DNA from: Ceratobasidium sp. AG-K
Lineage: Eukaryota; Basidiomycota; Agaricomycetes; Cantharellales; Ceratobasidiaceae
Assembly: GCA_037039685.1 (NCBI GenBank)
Contig: JAWNGF010000004.1
Coordinates: 3,410,001 to 3,474,000 of the forward strand
Direction: 5' to 3'
Length of the DNA: 64,000 nucleotides
The notes under the pieces are model-generated. The model saw only the letters and a list, made by a program, of their open reading frames with translations, was not told where the DNA came from and made no database searches. A program made the translations under genes and the position numbers. Below are positions 33,992-46,180 of the stretch, one piece after another; position 1 is the stretch's first letter; the number at the start of each line of letters is the position of its first letter.

Positions 33992-36900
33992 CCGCATTGG
34001 TTGTTTTGCTGTACTATTCTTTAGAGATACTAAACGTGGTTTAATTGGTTGCCTGATTTTGCTCTGTATATCCAATTGACCTTTGATGTTGACTGTCTAC
34101 CTTCTGCGCCCGATCTCGACAGATAGACTCTACCGCGGCATGATACGGGCGTACGGCACATATGACCTCGTTCCACTCATGTGCCGTATTTCAACTATGC
34201 AAGGTAAAGGAAGCAAATCGCCAATTGGCCACACCAACCAATTCAGATCATGATTCAAGACTGAATAGCGAAGTCGATCCCGTCAAAACGCCCCTGCCGC
34301 TCAAATAGGGGTGTAACTTTCCCATGTAAGGCGCAAGTCAAAATGGTGGCCGCTGATAGTCCTTCTATCTCCAACTGAATTCATTATGTAGGTTCACGAC
34401 ATAACATGCTGCCGAGTATCTTGACCAGCTTCACGATCGCCCCTAGACAACGTGCTCTCACTGTATTGAAGAGATAGGAACTCGGTCCAGATGGTGGTGG
34501 ATAGCGCTAAGCACACGGTGGCGAACAATGGTTTCTCGATTAATAGACTGTCAACGCACACAACTGAATCAAGTTAAGGCCATTCCATTGAGAAAGTAGC
34601 TTTGATGGTACACAGTCTATCTGCACTCCTGCACGCTTGAACGGGCATGTGCACACCAACTAACCGTTCTTGCCTGTCAAGCTTGTTTTCGACTCGTCAG
34701 GTGCTTCAGTCAAATGCTCCTTCTGCTTCGTCCATCACTATCTTGGGAAACACGCAATACTGCCTAGAATATACCTCTTTCCTCAACTCGGCCCACGTTC
34801 CTCGGCTTCGGGAATAGCTGACATTATATCTGTATTTTGGGGAAGACACTATATGTTTATGCTTCTTTATCTCTCCTATCCAGGCACTACGACCGTGGGC
34901 ATATTATTCGCTCCAATAACTTTAACAAGGTTTGTTCCGCATACAAGCGGTCATATTCTGGTTAACGTAAGTCGCCCCACCCGCCAATGAAAGTCTGCAG
35001 ATCACAGGAATCTATACGGTGCAAAAGAGCTGGCGACATTTGTTCTGGGGTCCATCCCTGGCCCCACACTCCCCCTCAGTTGCCCTCGTCTGGACATGCT
35101 GATGCGCCCACCCGCACTTGGGTAGCCAGTACGTAGCTTCGGCAATGCTTGGGAGACGTTTAGAATTCATCACTGGTCCAGGCTCCCAGTTCGACCTTTT
35201 TCAGATACTTCCCCACGCCAGGCGAGCCCAAGCTCATTCTTTTTCAGCTCAATCCCTAAAAAACGCTCCGCTCAGGTATGACAGCATCCCATAGACGAGG
35301 ACGGGGGACTGACATAACTCCCGTTCGTCCCACCAGCCGAGCCCACCTGATGATTGAGTAAATCAACCCCACAACACGAGTCGGTCCCTTCTGAGCCGCC
35401 CGAAACCCCACACGTGTCGGACACGCGTTTTCTTCTATCGAGTAATTTCGCTGTAATAGTATTATTGCTATCGCCGCCGAATTCACTAGTACGGAACGTA
35501 ATACGCATGAGTGCTGACTGAATACTCGGGGATCGTTGGACCGGACTGCACGCCGTCGGTGGGTGCAGGGACATCGGTACTCGTAGCGATATTAATTTAT
35601 TGAGTTTCTGACTGGGAATTTAGATGCATGCCATCTAGATGTATCACATCGCCAAACCAGCAAATGCATAGGTTTCTGATCCCAGAGTGTTTTGATGTGC
35701 ACGCTCAGAGCAGCTTGCTTGCGATCAGCGAGCCACTCGGTGATTAACAGTTTGAACCTGCGTTGAGCCAAGATTCCAACGTCAGGTCCGCGTATACACG
35801 TGTCAGCCACCGCCACCCCGAAATGTTTGTGGCCATTGCGCACTGGAGTATTAGCTGTCAAGTATGCCGACCTGGAGCACTACTCAATACAGGCATGCAT
35901 TCTTTGCCACCAGGCTGACGCGTTAACCAAAATTCTAAGCGAGTATCAATTGTCACTAATAAAGTCTATTCGAAGCGCGTGCATCGCAGCTTTGGCAGAA
36001 TCAAAGTATATTAGTGTATCAATCGGACTGGATTGATAAATGGAGATTGACAAGACTTAAAAGGTAGACACGCCCCAGGTCGAGATGCGAGTCTTTGATG
36101 ATGAAATTCTTGGCCTTCCGTAGCTGCCTCATGGACTCGCTGCGGACATCGCCGAAAAAGGGGGTCTAGGTTCACCTGGTGCGTGTTGGCCACGTTTTTG
36201 TCTGTAAGATGGATGTCTTTATTCAATTGAACAAATTCTAGTGTATTGTTCGAGTTATACCCAGACTGGTTTATGTTTAAACATTAACGTTAAGGTATGT
36301 TGAGATGCAAATACGGCACCTAGCTCCTATCTAGCTCACAAAGAGCTACGGCCCCGTCGCACTGGGCCAGCACAATGGGGTACGTCTGGTGTGAACCAGG
36401 GCCAGACTTTCAGCGATTAATGGATTTACCGCGATTACGCCGGGACGAGAACTCCAGCACGCGTTAACCCACCAAATCCAATGCGCGGTTCGCTACTACC
36501 GGCGGGGGGCTCTGGTTCCCACAGGGTTCTGGTTCCGCACAAAGCTTTTTGATATCCATCAGTCCGGCGCGGCATTACCTCTACTGATTGTTAATGGATG
36601 ATAAGGTCGTGCCAAAAGCATCCAGCCAAGAATCATCTGGAAATTTCGCTGCCTTCAAGACGAATCTTCGAATCCAGACATGTGTTCCCTGATTGGGTCA
36701 GCGTGAGATCACACGTCTCGATCCACTGCATTCGTGCTCCGTCGATATGTAAATATTGGCGAGTCCAGTTGCCGAACCACTTCAGAAAACCCTGATCGAA
36801 ATACATTCACTGAAGCGCGAAGTTCGCGAACGGGCGTGCACGACTGGCTGCTAGTAAGCACCTATAAGAATACCATTCCCACCTAGATAACCACTCCCCC

Positions 36901-37020
36901 GTCGGCTTCAAGATCCTTACAACCGCCAACCCTACGACTACGCTTCGTCTAGTCCCACCCCCTTCCTCTTGTACTACCTACGCAGCCTACCCTACGCCAA
37001 TACCTAGCACATCCCTAGCC
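33992..37020. other. Gene-poor 3 kb region
   Basis: No protein, RNA gene or mobile element was recognised on either strand. Frames are short and without motifs. The right edge (36880-37020) is pyrimidine-rich and looks like the promoter and leader of the dsRBD gene. Confidence 0.35.
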
Positions 37021-37701
37021 ATGTCTCGTGAGCACATTATTGGTCCATTTTGAAACATGGCGACTCACAGACCGGTGTGCTATCTCTAGGTCAACCCGAT
37101 CCTGGTTTGAAACTCAGCTAGCCTGGAGTCGAACGCCACTAACCACAAGTATTCTGCTAGTAATGACTCTCAACAACTACCTGCAACGACATGGGAGGAC
37201 AAACTCGCTGTTGTGGAAAGAGACCTCGGATGGGCCTGCACATGGTACGTATGAACCTTTTTTGTTCGCCCGTTTTGACCTGGGATTGTCGTAACATTGT
37301 CTAGACCCCACGTGGACCGTCACGGCTTTCAGTGCGTTCTCTTTCCCCATGCACCTCTCTCTGCGGGCCCACTGACCCCATATTCCTGGTTTCCTTAGTT
37401 GATCGGGTAAGGGCATCATAGTGGATTACCGACTATTTCAACTCACTAGAATGGCACCACATAGGTAGAACATGGCTATGGTATATGCACAGTAAGTAAT
37501 TTCGGGAAATTCACGTATTCACTGAAATCTGAGACTGTTTTTAGAGGAAGATGGATGCAAGGCAAGAAGCAGCTCGCAAGGTCATTATCCGAGACTCCTC
37601 GTTGACATCCCGTGTTTCCGATGTCTAACGGTCATTTGATAATTTGGCAGGCACTCGAGACTCTGCATTTAATTGCGATGACAGACGAGAAACACAAGTA
37701 A
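37021..37701 (+). CDS. Stand-alone double-stranded RNA-binding domain mini-protein
   Basis: Eight small exons (37021-37027, 37090-37104, 37161-37244, 37305-37331, 37399-37406, 37465-37491, 37545-37580, 37651-37701) join in frame into 84 residues that are almost only a dsRBD. Helix 1 is LNNYLQRHGR, strand 1 SLLWKETSDG, the PxH turn GPAHDPTWTVTAFID (region 2), strand 3 VEHGYGICT, and helix 2 RKMDARQEAARKALETLHLI with the basic RK-x-x-AR patch of region 3. All introns are GT-AG with clean phases, and an ATG preceded by a C-rich context starts the first 7-nt exon; an alternative start is ATG 37163. Three exons are under 20 nt. Nothing beyond the domain is present (no RNase III, ADAR, kinase or helicase part), so it may act as a dsRNA-binding accessory or regulator of RNA silencing or decay, which is inference. 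It would be missed by simple ORF calling. Confidence 0.75.
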
Positions 37702-38241
37702 ACTTGTGAGCTACGTCGCCCACGTCTCACTCACGAGAGCGCGGGAAGAACGGTTAGAAAAATGGATAAGTTCCACCAAGAAGCTTATCCTGTTGGACAC
37801 CCACGTTATCCTGCCATACCACATCATTTCAACTACCCAACTCTATCATTTCGCTCTGTTTTCATCTCATTTTCATAGTTTTTCATTTCAGTCTCTTTCG
37901 CTTGCCTGTTTCATTTCATCATATCGGGGAGCCTGGCACTGGCACTGGGTGTCTCATATTAGGCTCATCTCCCTTGTAAAGTATTATTGTACGCTATCCC
38001 CGTCCTCGGCGTTCAGTGTTGGAATAGCCATATCTATGTAAATGCACAATATCTCACTAAATCTCATCTTCTCGAAGATCACAAGTCTCCCTATCTCCCG
38101 GAGTTACCGGTCCCCGCACCGGTCAAACTCGATCGTCTATCCAGGATGGCACGTCACCCCACAATGCAATGTACTAGCGTATCACACAGCAGGCACCTGA
38201 GTCCAAGTCTGGGGTATGGGGTAATAGCCTTGAGGAAATCC
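37702..38241. other. Convergent 3' intergenic region
   Basis: 540 bp between the dsRBD stop and the LTV1 stop. Pyrimidine-rich in part (37850-37930); no supported gene. Confidence 0.35.
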
Positions 38242-40311
38242 CTATAGCTTCCTGATGTTCCCTTTTGGCACGCCCATCGCTGTCTTGCACTGCACTTTCT
38301 TTTCGGTCGAGAATGCTTCTTTCATCGCAGATTTCTCAGCCCTACGGATCTTACATTCGGCAACGACGTCAGTTTACTACTTGCTGGTACCGATCGACCA
38401 ACATACTTGTTTCTGATTGCGCACAGCTTCCTTGCGTGCTTTCTTGTCCTCTTTGGATTCGTTCCGAGGCCGGGAGATAGTGGCAACTACTAACCCATAT
38501 CCAAGGCGTATCAGTACCCCGTACAACGCGTCTGAAATAAAAACTCAACTTACCGGGTTCTGTGGCGCCCGCACCTAACACTTCTTCTCGGGCGGTAGCA
38601 CTAGGACGAGCGGCCCGGCGAACTGATGCTACGTCATCCTGATGATCCTCAGAGACAGACGGTAATCCGGTTCGAGGATGAAGCAGTATCCGAGGTACTG
38701 GCCTTCTATCTCGAGCTAGGATCAGCCGCGGGTGGTTTTCCAGATTGGAGTACGTAGCTAAGATCGACATAAAGTTGAGAACGACTGTGGTGATGCGAAA
38801 ATAAAAGACGTACTAAGTATAGTCTCGCAATCCCATCTATCTTCCTCGTAGGCTTCGTCAATGTCATGCGGTTCGGGAATGAGGTCATCCTTTTCGGAGG
38901 ATGGAGCGTTTCCTCTCTTAATGATTGTACGTGCACGTAGCCCTCCATCACCATCAGCTTCGTCAACCAGAGCATGACGCAAGGTTGCCAGTTTCTCTGC
39001 GCCAGTGATTCCCCCAAGCACAGGGCGCATTTTGTTGCCGACAAGCTCGTATCTGGGGGACGTCATCAGCAAAGATTTACTACAACAAAACACGTCTATA
39101 CTTTTCAAGGAACTCGTCCATCATGCCTTCTAAATCTTCCCTGGTATCGAGTAGTTCTGGCGCTTCATCTGATTCATCCTCGGTAAGATCTTTGGATGTA
39201 TGAGCACCACGATCTTCATCGGAATCTTGCAGGTCCTCGTCTGAATTATACAGTATTTCCATCTAGTGGTATCAATGGGTAACCGATGCTAAATCAGTGT
39301 CTCCTTTAGGTAAAAGTGACGAACTTACGCGGTCAAACTGCGCATCAAGTCCGCGGAGTCCCTCATTTCTGAAAACAGAAGAACTTGACATGCTAAAACC
39401 GGACGCGTCACTACCAGCGCCTTTCCTTCGCTTCTTGCCCCCGATGACAGACATCGGGGGAAGGCTAGGAAGCTTGCCAATTGTGTCACCACCTTCAGAG
39501 TATTCGACCTCATCGTCGTCCAAAAGCTCTTGCGTGGCTTGCGCCTTTTTGAAGGCAGCTACTCGGGAAACCAAGTCGTCGTTGGCATCGTCGGGTTGTT
39601 TGGACGCGGTGGCAGTCCCTTCGATTCCTTCCTCCCGGTATTCCCATTCGTCCCATTCGCCCCGTTCCGCCTCGTCCCGTTCCCCTCCTCCCAACAGTTC
39701 ACCAAATATATCCTCCATGCTCTCTTCCCCCTCCTGGTCGTTATTCTCAACGAATGCATCATCCTCGAGTGCCTCAAGGGTCTGTCGTAGGTGTTGGTCG
39801 AGGTTGGGGTTAAATCCGGCAAGTCCGCTTGGTACGGATTGCATTGCATCTCGTGCTGCAGCAAGTGATAGCTCCTTTTGTGACGGTAGCGACTCGTCGG
39901 GCAGGGTTACGATCTCCTTGTTCTTTCCCTTGCCCTTGGTGGGTGCTTCGAGTAAGATGGCGTCTGAAGTGAGGCCTACGGGGCGAAGATGTTGCATGTA
40001 GTCATAATGGGTGTCGTCAAAGTAGACTCCGTACTCGGCGGCCTCGCCAACGTTTGCTCGCTCGGACTTGGCGAAGGGTAGCGACTGTTCCAAGTCCGAT
40101 CGTGTCTTGCCCTGTTGCGTAGGTCGTCAGAGTGCAGGAGACGGGGGTTTAGCCAAATAATACTCACTTTGCGGGCTAAATTTTCTCTCTCAAATCCTTT
40201 TAATACATGCGTACTGGCCTCCGGGTCGTGAATAAGGGGATCTCTCTGCGAGCGATGCACTAATTGAAAGTGTTGCGCTCCCGGCTGCCTCCAGATAGAT
40301 TTGGGTGCCAT
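38242..40311 (-). CDS. LTV1: Ltv1 40S ribosome assembly factor
   Basis: Acts in late 40S maturation, needed for uS3/uS10 placement and nuclear export of pre-40S. ATG 40311 begins MAPKSIWRQPGAQHFQLVHR followed by SQRDPLIHDPEASTHVLKGF, the diagnostic N-terminal block (family: K..W...A..F.LVHRSQRDPL). The next exon carries EYGVYFDDTHYDYMQHLRPVG, the second diagnostic block. Acidic regions follow (VENNDQEGEESMEDIFGELL), then GLRGLDAQFDRV spliced to MEILYNSDEDL, DLEGMMDEFLEKYR, EEDRWDCETIL spliced to TYSNLENHPRLI (conserved C-terminal SNLENHP), and a basic tail RKEAVRNQKQ, IRRAEKSAMKEAFSTEKK ending TAG 38242. Seven or so exons, about 580 residues. Neighbours do not suggest an operon-like link. Confidence 0.92.
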
Positions 40312-42935
40312 ATTGCCTCTCTATGGATCGGTATAGCGCAGCTCAGAGTACAATGTTCAGATTGCTAATATTATAGTGGTGGTTGACACTTGCAGATCGA
40401 AGCACTAATTAGGTTGGAATTACAAAATTTACGCTGAGTCATCATGATTGATAGCCAGTTACATTCTTCGGCTTCACTCGGTATACATGTAAAATTATAG
40501 TAATTATTCACGGTAAAGTAACGCTAACAGTTGCTCACCCGAGTACTGGAAATACGGACAGACGAAGGCCTTGGTGGAAGGTGATGGAGGGTTAGGGGGA
40601 CGCTACTCACGAATCCAGGACGTTCGGCAGTCGGCTGCGAAACGGGATCAGGATTGATGATAGGGAGAGATAGCCTTGATGACGGTGCTCAACGTGGGTT
40701 TCGCACAGAATCAGCGTTTTCTCTGGGACAATGAAAAAGAAAGTGTGAAAAGTGGAAAGCCAAGTCTTGTGAACATTCATGGCGAACAGGGGCGCTCGAG
40801 TCTAGACCACTTCCTAAGAATCCTCTCGAAGCTCATCGGTCCTTGGATTACGGCTAGGGGGGGTTCCCATGACCCCACAAAGAACGCGCCTTACCTCTCC
40901 GGTGCAACTGCCTGGAACGTGTTGCTCGCTACTGCAGACAATCGCTTCGCATCCACTACCAGCTACCACTGCCGAGATAGAATGTGCACGATCTTGGTTC
41001 AAGCTCACGCATGGGTGGGCAGATTCCCTCCTCTTAGCCTACGTCGAGCACCGGCAGCTTGCACGAGGTGCGCTCGATCCAGAGACTAATCGCATAGTCT
41101 ACCGGGTGGTACGGTAGATAGGAGTGCAATTCAGTTGCGATAGGAGAGGCGATAATGAGTTCTGGAAATGTGCAAGGCCGGCGTGAGCTCACCGCAAAGT
41201 AGTACTCACATTCGTTCGCTCTTGGACCTCCACAACAATCTCCCATATTGGATGATCCACGCTTGGCTTTCGTAATTCACGCGCCAATTTCGAACACGCT
41301 GTGATGGGTGTTGACGAACGGGGATGGCGAACCCAAGGGCCGAGGGCGAGAAATAATGTTGCCTCGTGCGCCCGGGTCCGACCACTCCGAACCAGATGCT
41401 CCGGACCGAATGTTGTTGGAGGAAGAAATACGTATCACAGTAATGTAAACGGGTGGAAGGCTCTGTAAACCGTATTATCTAAAGCAAGCCACGAGACACT
41501 CAACGCCTACCAAGCCGGCTCAGAAAATAACCTACTATCTCGACCCGCAATCAATCCGAGGAAGAATTGCGACAAGTGAGGGGTTCCCACGCTCATAGAT
41601 AATTAGACTGGCCACGATGTCTGCCTTGCCACTCAACTGGAGGACGGTGGTTGGTTGGCGCGATCAGGATGTTGATTGATGACAGGGCGCCTGACCGATC
41701 ACTGAATGTACGGCATCCTGGGGAATATTTCGACCACGGTTGTTCATAGTGTGTGTCTGGCGTCTCGAAACGTCCACAAAAGGGTACGCTTATCCCTATA
41801 GATAGCACTTGGTGACACGCATAGATCTGGATATAGGTTTCGGCGCAAACCGGACACATGCCTCATAGGCGAGGGCTACACCTTTTTGCACAACCTCTAT
41901 GGTAGGGATGTGGGCATCGTCGATGCTGTTTCCTCCTTCAATCCACTCGAGAATACTCCCAGGGGGTGTCACTCGAAGCGTAATTCGCTTCGACCTCACA
42001 GTCATCCAGTATTCGCTCATCATTAGCATGCTGTTTCAGACAGCTCCCAAGACTCTGCAGGCCCGCGAAGATCTTTTCGCGTCTCGATTCGAGTGTAATT
42101 TTGCTCCGCACATGTAGGCAATACGAGGGATTACGACACGATGACATACTTGCTTTAACATGGCACCCCAACGGTGACTTGACCTAGTATAGCACCCAGC
42201 GGAAGTTTTCAGATCTACACAAACCTGCTCTGCCTGGGTTGTTTATTCAACTCACTTGTCATATATCAGCATTGATTTTGATACTTCGTAGTGGTGTAGC
42301 CTTTTGTGCGCCGCCCGCGCGCGGTGCACGAGTGTTGGACGGCCGGTTCGCGCTCTGTTTTGAAACAGAGAGCCGCAACTTCTTGCACGCTTTGTGCTCA
42401 TGCGGCATCCATGCTTCGATATGCCAAGCTCCGGGTCTCGAGCACACGTCCGTATCGCACCCGCATATACAGTAATCGGGTTATTTCTCCCTCGGCCGTT
42501 CCTGAGGGCAAAATTTCGTCCAGATACAAAGGGGACTTTGCCTATCCGGAGCATCTCCACAACTTATCGGAGCAAAATCACACTTTATTGGATTGGGGAG
42601 CCACATGGGTGATGTCACTTTGACGTTTCCGCGCCGCTCGACGCAGGTGCGGGGTCCGTATTAGATGCTACTTCCCCAGGCACGATCCGGAATCCGCCGG
42701 GCATCTCAGGCATGACGGGACCTCCCGGATATAGTATATTATGTGCTCATATGCGTCGCGGAAATGACGCATAACCGCTACAATCCGAGGTGCCATGAGG
42801 CTCACATGCGGCATTGAATATGACGTCGGCCTCGTATTGTTCGCTCCAGAGTTTCAATTCAGACTGTAAAAGGCGAGGGAGTGGACGGACGAAAGCCAGA
42901 CAGTTCGACTCGTCTTCCTCTACTCTCCTCTCACA
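40312..42935. other. Gene-poor 2.6 kb region
   Basis: No gene supported. Two unmatched frames may be coding remnants: 40869-41117 (+), with SWFKLTHGWADSLLLAYVEH, and 41796-42029 (-), with RITLRVTPPGSILEWIEGG. Neither matches a family I recognise, and neither has a convincing start or splice context. The last 200 bp should contain the CFEM gene promoter. Confidence 0.3.
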
Positions 42936-43772
42936 ATGCAGTTCCTCGTTGCCGCTCTGCTCGCTGCTGCTTCGCTCAGTGCTGCCCAGAGCGTTCCGTC
43001 AAACGCTCCTGGGTGCGTCAAATACTGTCTCCGTATCGCTCGGGAGCAGGGGGCGTCTACCGCTCCTGGCGCATGCACATGGGCTGGGTGGTGTGCCTCG
43101 ACCGCTTTCCAGGAATCCGTCTACAACTGCCTCTACAACACCTGTGGCCCGACCAACCAGCAGGTTGGCCAACAGACCTACCAGCAGATTTGCTCCCAAG
43201 CCGGCACCAACACTGAATGCCCCTCTTCGGCTGGTGGCTCTTCCACTGCCTCTGCATCCTCGGTGTCTGAAGCCTCGACCTCCTCTATCGGTTCGTAGCC
43301 CAATAAATTCGCATTACCTCTCCCTTACTGAAAATTTCAAACTCGTTTCAGCCGCTACTACCAGCAACCTTATCACCACGACCATCGGTGGTGTCGCCAC
43401 TACTATCCCGGCCTCTGCCACTTCGTCTATTGCCAGCGCAGCCTCGACGTCCGCTGCAGGCGCGAGCTCTTCGATCCAGAGTGTCAGCTCTTCGCTTCAA
43501 AGCGCTCTCAGCACTGCCACTGCTCCGGTCAGCTCTGCCATAAGCGTAGGTTTCCCACGCCGTTTGATACCTACGTCATGTTAATTAAATGCCATTTTCA
43601 GTCAATCCTCAACTCTGCCTCGAGTGTCGCCAGCGTGATCAGCACTTCAGCAGCTGCCAGCGCCTCTCAAACCTCCAATTCTGCCAGTGCCCTTGGCCTT
43701 CCTACCTCTGGCCAAGTTGCATCTGTTGGTGCTATTCTCTTGGGTGTCGCTGCCGGCGCTCTTATGCTCTAA
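42936..43772 (+). CDS. Secreted CFEM-like GPI-anchored protein
   Basis: Signal peptide MQFLVAALLAAASLSAAQS, then a Cys-rich module (about residues 22-89) with CVKYC, GACTWAGWC, NCLYNTC and QQIC. This is the spacing of a fungal CFEM domain but with seven cysteines rather than eight: the usual ClC pair and the heme-binding Asp before it are replaced by AGWCAS. A long Ser/Thr/Ala-rich, probably O-glycosylated stalk follows, and the C terminus (LGLPTSGQVASVGAILLGVA ending AGALML) is a hydrophobic tail typical of GPI attachment signals. Exons 42936-43290, 43352-43545, 43602-43772; 239 residues. Canonical CFEM proteins act in heme uptake, adhesion or as effectors; the missing Asp suggests this one does not bind heme (inference). 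Confidence 0.82.
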
Positions 43773-44131
43773 ACGATGAATTTTTACGCTCACGACTTGA
43801 CACTTCCTATTTTCATTTTCCATTTGTAATCTCTCACCCACACACGAAGTGTACATTCCAACTATTTTGAACCCTTGTAGCGCTGTGTTTGACGATGATG
43901 AACTTTTATTTTTCTGAATAATGAATACCTACGAGTGTTCTGACAATAATGTCTCTTGCGCTTTGGAATCCACTTGCTCTTAAACTCATACCGTTATCTC
44001 ATGTTTTATGTGACTTGTTCGCGGCTACGTTCGTGGATTCTTAGGTCTCGAGGTTTGCGGGGTAGGGTGTGATAGTTTTGTTACTGGAAAGCGAGATTTA
44101 AATACTAAAGAAGCGCCATTCGTAGCAACAC
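43773..44131. other. Convergent 3' intergenic region
   Basis: 359 bp between the CFEM-like stop and the F-box-like stop. No supported gene. Confidence 0.35.
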
Positions 44132-45731
44132 TCAATCCTCAAAATCGCTGTCATCTTCATCCTGCCCCAATATTGTACTGGAATACCTTACGATCTCGAC
44201 GCTACCAGGTAGTTCATTGTGAAGCATGTCATCCGGGTTCTTCATTTCAACTAGTTGTATTGGGAAACCGGCTTGTTCTCGACGACGCAAAATATCCCCT
44301 ATAGCAAGAGGAGGGATAAACAACGCAGCCTGGGGGAGTTTCAGGTGGGTCAATTTGGGCAAAACCCAAGGCTCTTCCCCTAAGAGTACAGTTTGGTCAT
44401 CAGAAACAGCGAGTTTAGTGACCGAGTGTAAAGACAAGAACATGTCGATCAGTTGGTGGCGTTGGCAATTGAGCTTCGAGACATCGAGCTCATCCAGCGT
44501 AGGATAAGGGGCTTGGCTAGGGAAATGCGGGCGACTGTTCCTGGCATATTTGCCTGTTTGGTTGGTTACCAGCTGAGAGGGCCATAGCAGTGCCATATCC
44601 TCATCATCCGTCTGATCAAAGCTCACAAGTATGAGCTTTCGAAGGACCGGGGCCTTGATCATTTGGAGGACACTCAGAGCCCAATAAACATGCATTGAAG
44701 TGCAGACAGAGAGCGAATTGAGGTGTGAAAGCTGGATGGGTTCTGCTGGTGACTGGAAAATATCCTCCTCATCGTCCATATCTCCATCCCCACTCCCAGT
44801 GCAGATCGTCAATGACTCGAGCAAGGGGTTTGCCGCAAGCAAATCTCGCAGCTTGGAGAGCGGGCATATCGGGCTTTGTCCAGCGGTAAGACTCAAGCTA
44901 GTGAGTCCGGTAAAAAGGGGCAACGTTCTATCAAACACGTAGCCCCAAGGGACAGAGGTAAACTCCACACGACGTAGATTGGGCATGGAAGAACCATAAA
45001 ATGAATACGAGTGGCTGAACAGATGTGGGTAGTCCAAGCTCATAATCTCATCGTCTTCAGGATTCGTATCAAATTCTTTCCATCGACACGAGAGGAGTTG
45101 CAAAGCAGGTGCCGGCCTTGCATTCAAGAAACCGATAATCCTATACAACACTTGCGGCTGCTTAGCACAGATAGTTAAAGACCTCCAGCGATCAACATCA
45201 GCACCGAAAGTTATTAAGAACCGAATTATAGGCATCAATCTATCAACTTGGTCCTCCCAGTCGTCATACTCGATACCTAGTTTAGAATAAAACCTCGAGC
45301 GCAGCTCAAGGTCAATGTCGAGTAGAGCGGACTGCCCAGCACGATAGAGATAGAGCCGGGCGAGATAATGAAGACTTCTTCGAGTTATATGTATATACGT
45401 CCAGAGTTCGCGTGTATTGATAGCCACATCTCGCCAGTAGCTGCAGATTTGCTGGCCAAGGCTGCTGGTTAGTAACGTACACCAAAGGAAGGGTTAACAA
45501 GCGTACTGTTACGAGATCCTGAAGGCCAGTGTACCACTGCTTCCTTGGCCTGGTACTTCGATCTATTGTTTCACCAATGACAAAGATGTGGGACATGATT
45601 TCAGGAGGTAGTTGGTTGATACCACACCTCGAGTTGCGCGCTTTTATATCATGCATAGTTGCAGAGCCATAGCGTGGGTTAATAAATCCGGCCTGTTGAT
45701 AGTGGGACATATGTTTACTTTCGCCGTCCAT
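44132..45731 (-). CDS. F-box-like/LRR-type protein, copy A
   Basis: About 510 residues in two exons. From ATG 45731 (MDGESKHMSHYQQAGF) the first exon gives INQLPPEIMSHIFVIGE, an F-box-like helix (LPxExxxxIF), spliced to QICSYWRDVAINTRELW, the WR-V-A-LW hallmark of Agaricomycete F-box-like proteins. The rest has irregular leucine-rich segments (LRRVEFTSVPW, LTSLSLTAGQS, LDELDVSKL, LPKLTHLKLP) and an acidic C terminus (QDEDDSDFED). Such proteins act as substrate adaptors of SCF ubiquitin ligases and form large lineage-specific families. Copies B-D downstream share the layout but are more similar to one another than to A (visual judgement). The start is uncertain, as a second ATG lies seven codons further in (HMSHYQQ). 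Confidence 0.75.
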
Positions 45732-46180
45732 AGTGTCGATACCGATGCAAAAGTCAATAGCTTTGCATGCACAGCCCAATGGCCGCAAGGCATTCAATCA
45801 TCTTGGGTTGAGGCCCTCACGTGATCCCTTTTGACCGTGCCTGAGTTGCCTTTGTATGGACAGTTTGTTTTCTTACTTTCTATTCCAATCGTTGGGTCTA
45901 CGTTGACTCCGAGCGGTTTGACCTTGTGTTCATGTAGCTCGATAGAGATGTATTCAAGAAAAAAAGAGGCCCTCACGTGGCTCTCTTGGCGACAGGCTGA
46001 TCGAAGCAAGATGCCTGTGAAATATATGCGCCATTGGCAGGAAAATAGGCACGCATACATCAGTAGGAAACATATATGGGATAAGATTGAGTATCTACGT
46101 ACTCTAAAGTACATGTAATCCTGAGAAATAAGAAAAAAAATGTGCAAGAATGATGAAGTACTAGAACTATCCGGTGGATT
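45732..46180. other. Intergenic region with duplicated E-box element
   Basis: Upstream of copy A. A 14-nt sequence, GAGGCCCTCACGTG, occurs at 45810-45823 and again at 45966-45979, each ending in a CACGTG E-box. The second lies in a different context, so this is a true direct repeat rather than a long duplication. Confidence 0.4.

Noticed and set aside
33392..34075. 227-codon minus-strand frame opposite ERG26
   Set aside because: Antisense to the well-supported ERG26 third exon, with no motif of its own.
40676..41117. Possible exons of an unnamed gene
   Set aside because: SWFKLTHGWADSLLLAYVEH reads like protein, but no upstream partner or family match was found. Mentioned in the intergenic entry only.
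41796..42029. Minus-strand frame RITLRVTPPGSILEWIEGG
   Set aside because: Protein-like but unsupported by start, splicing or family.
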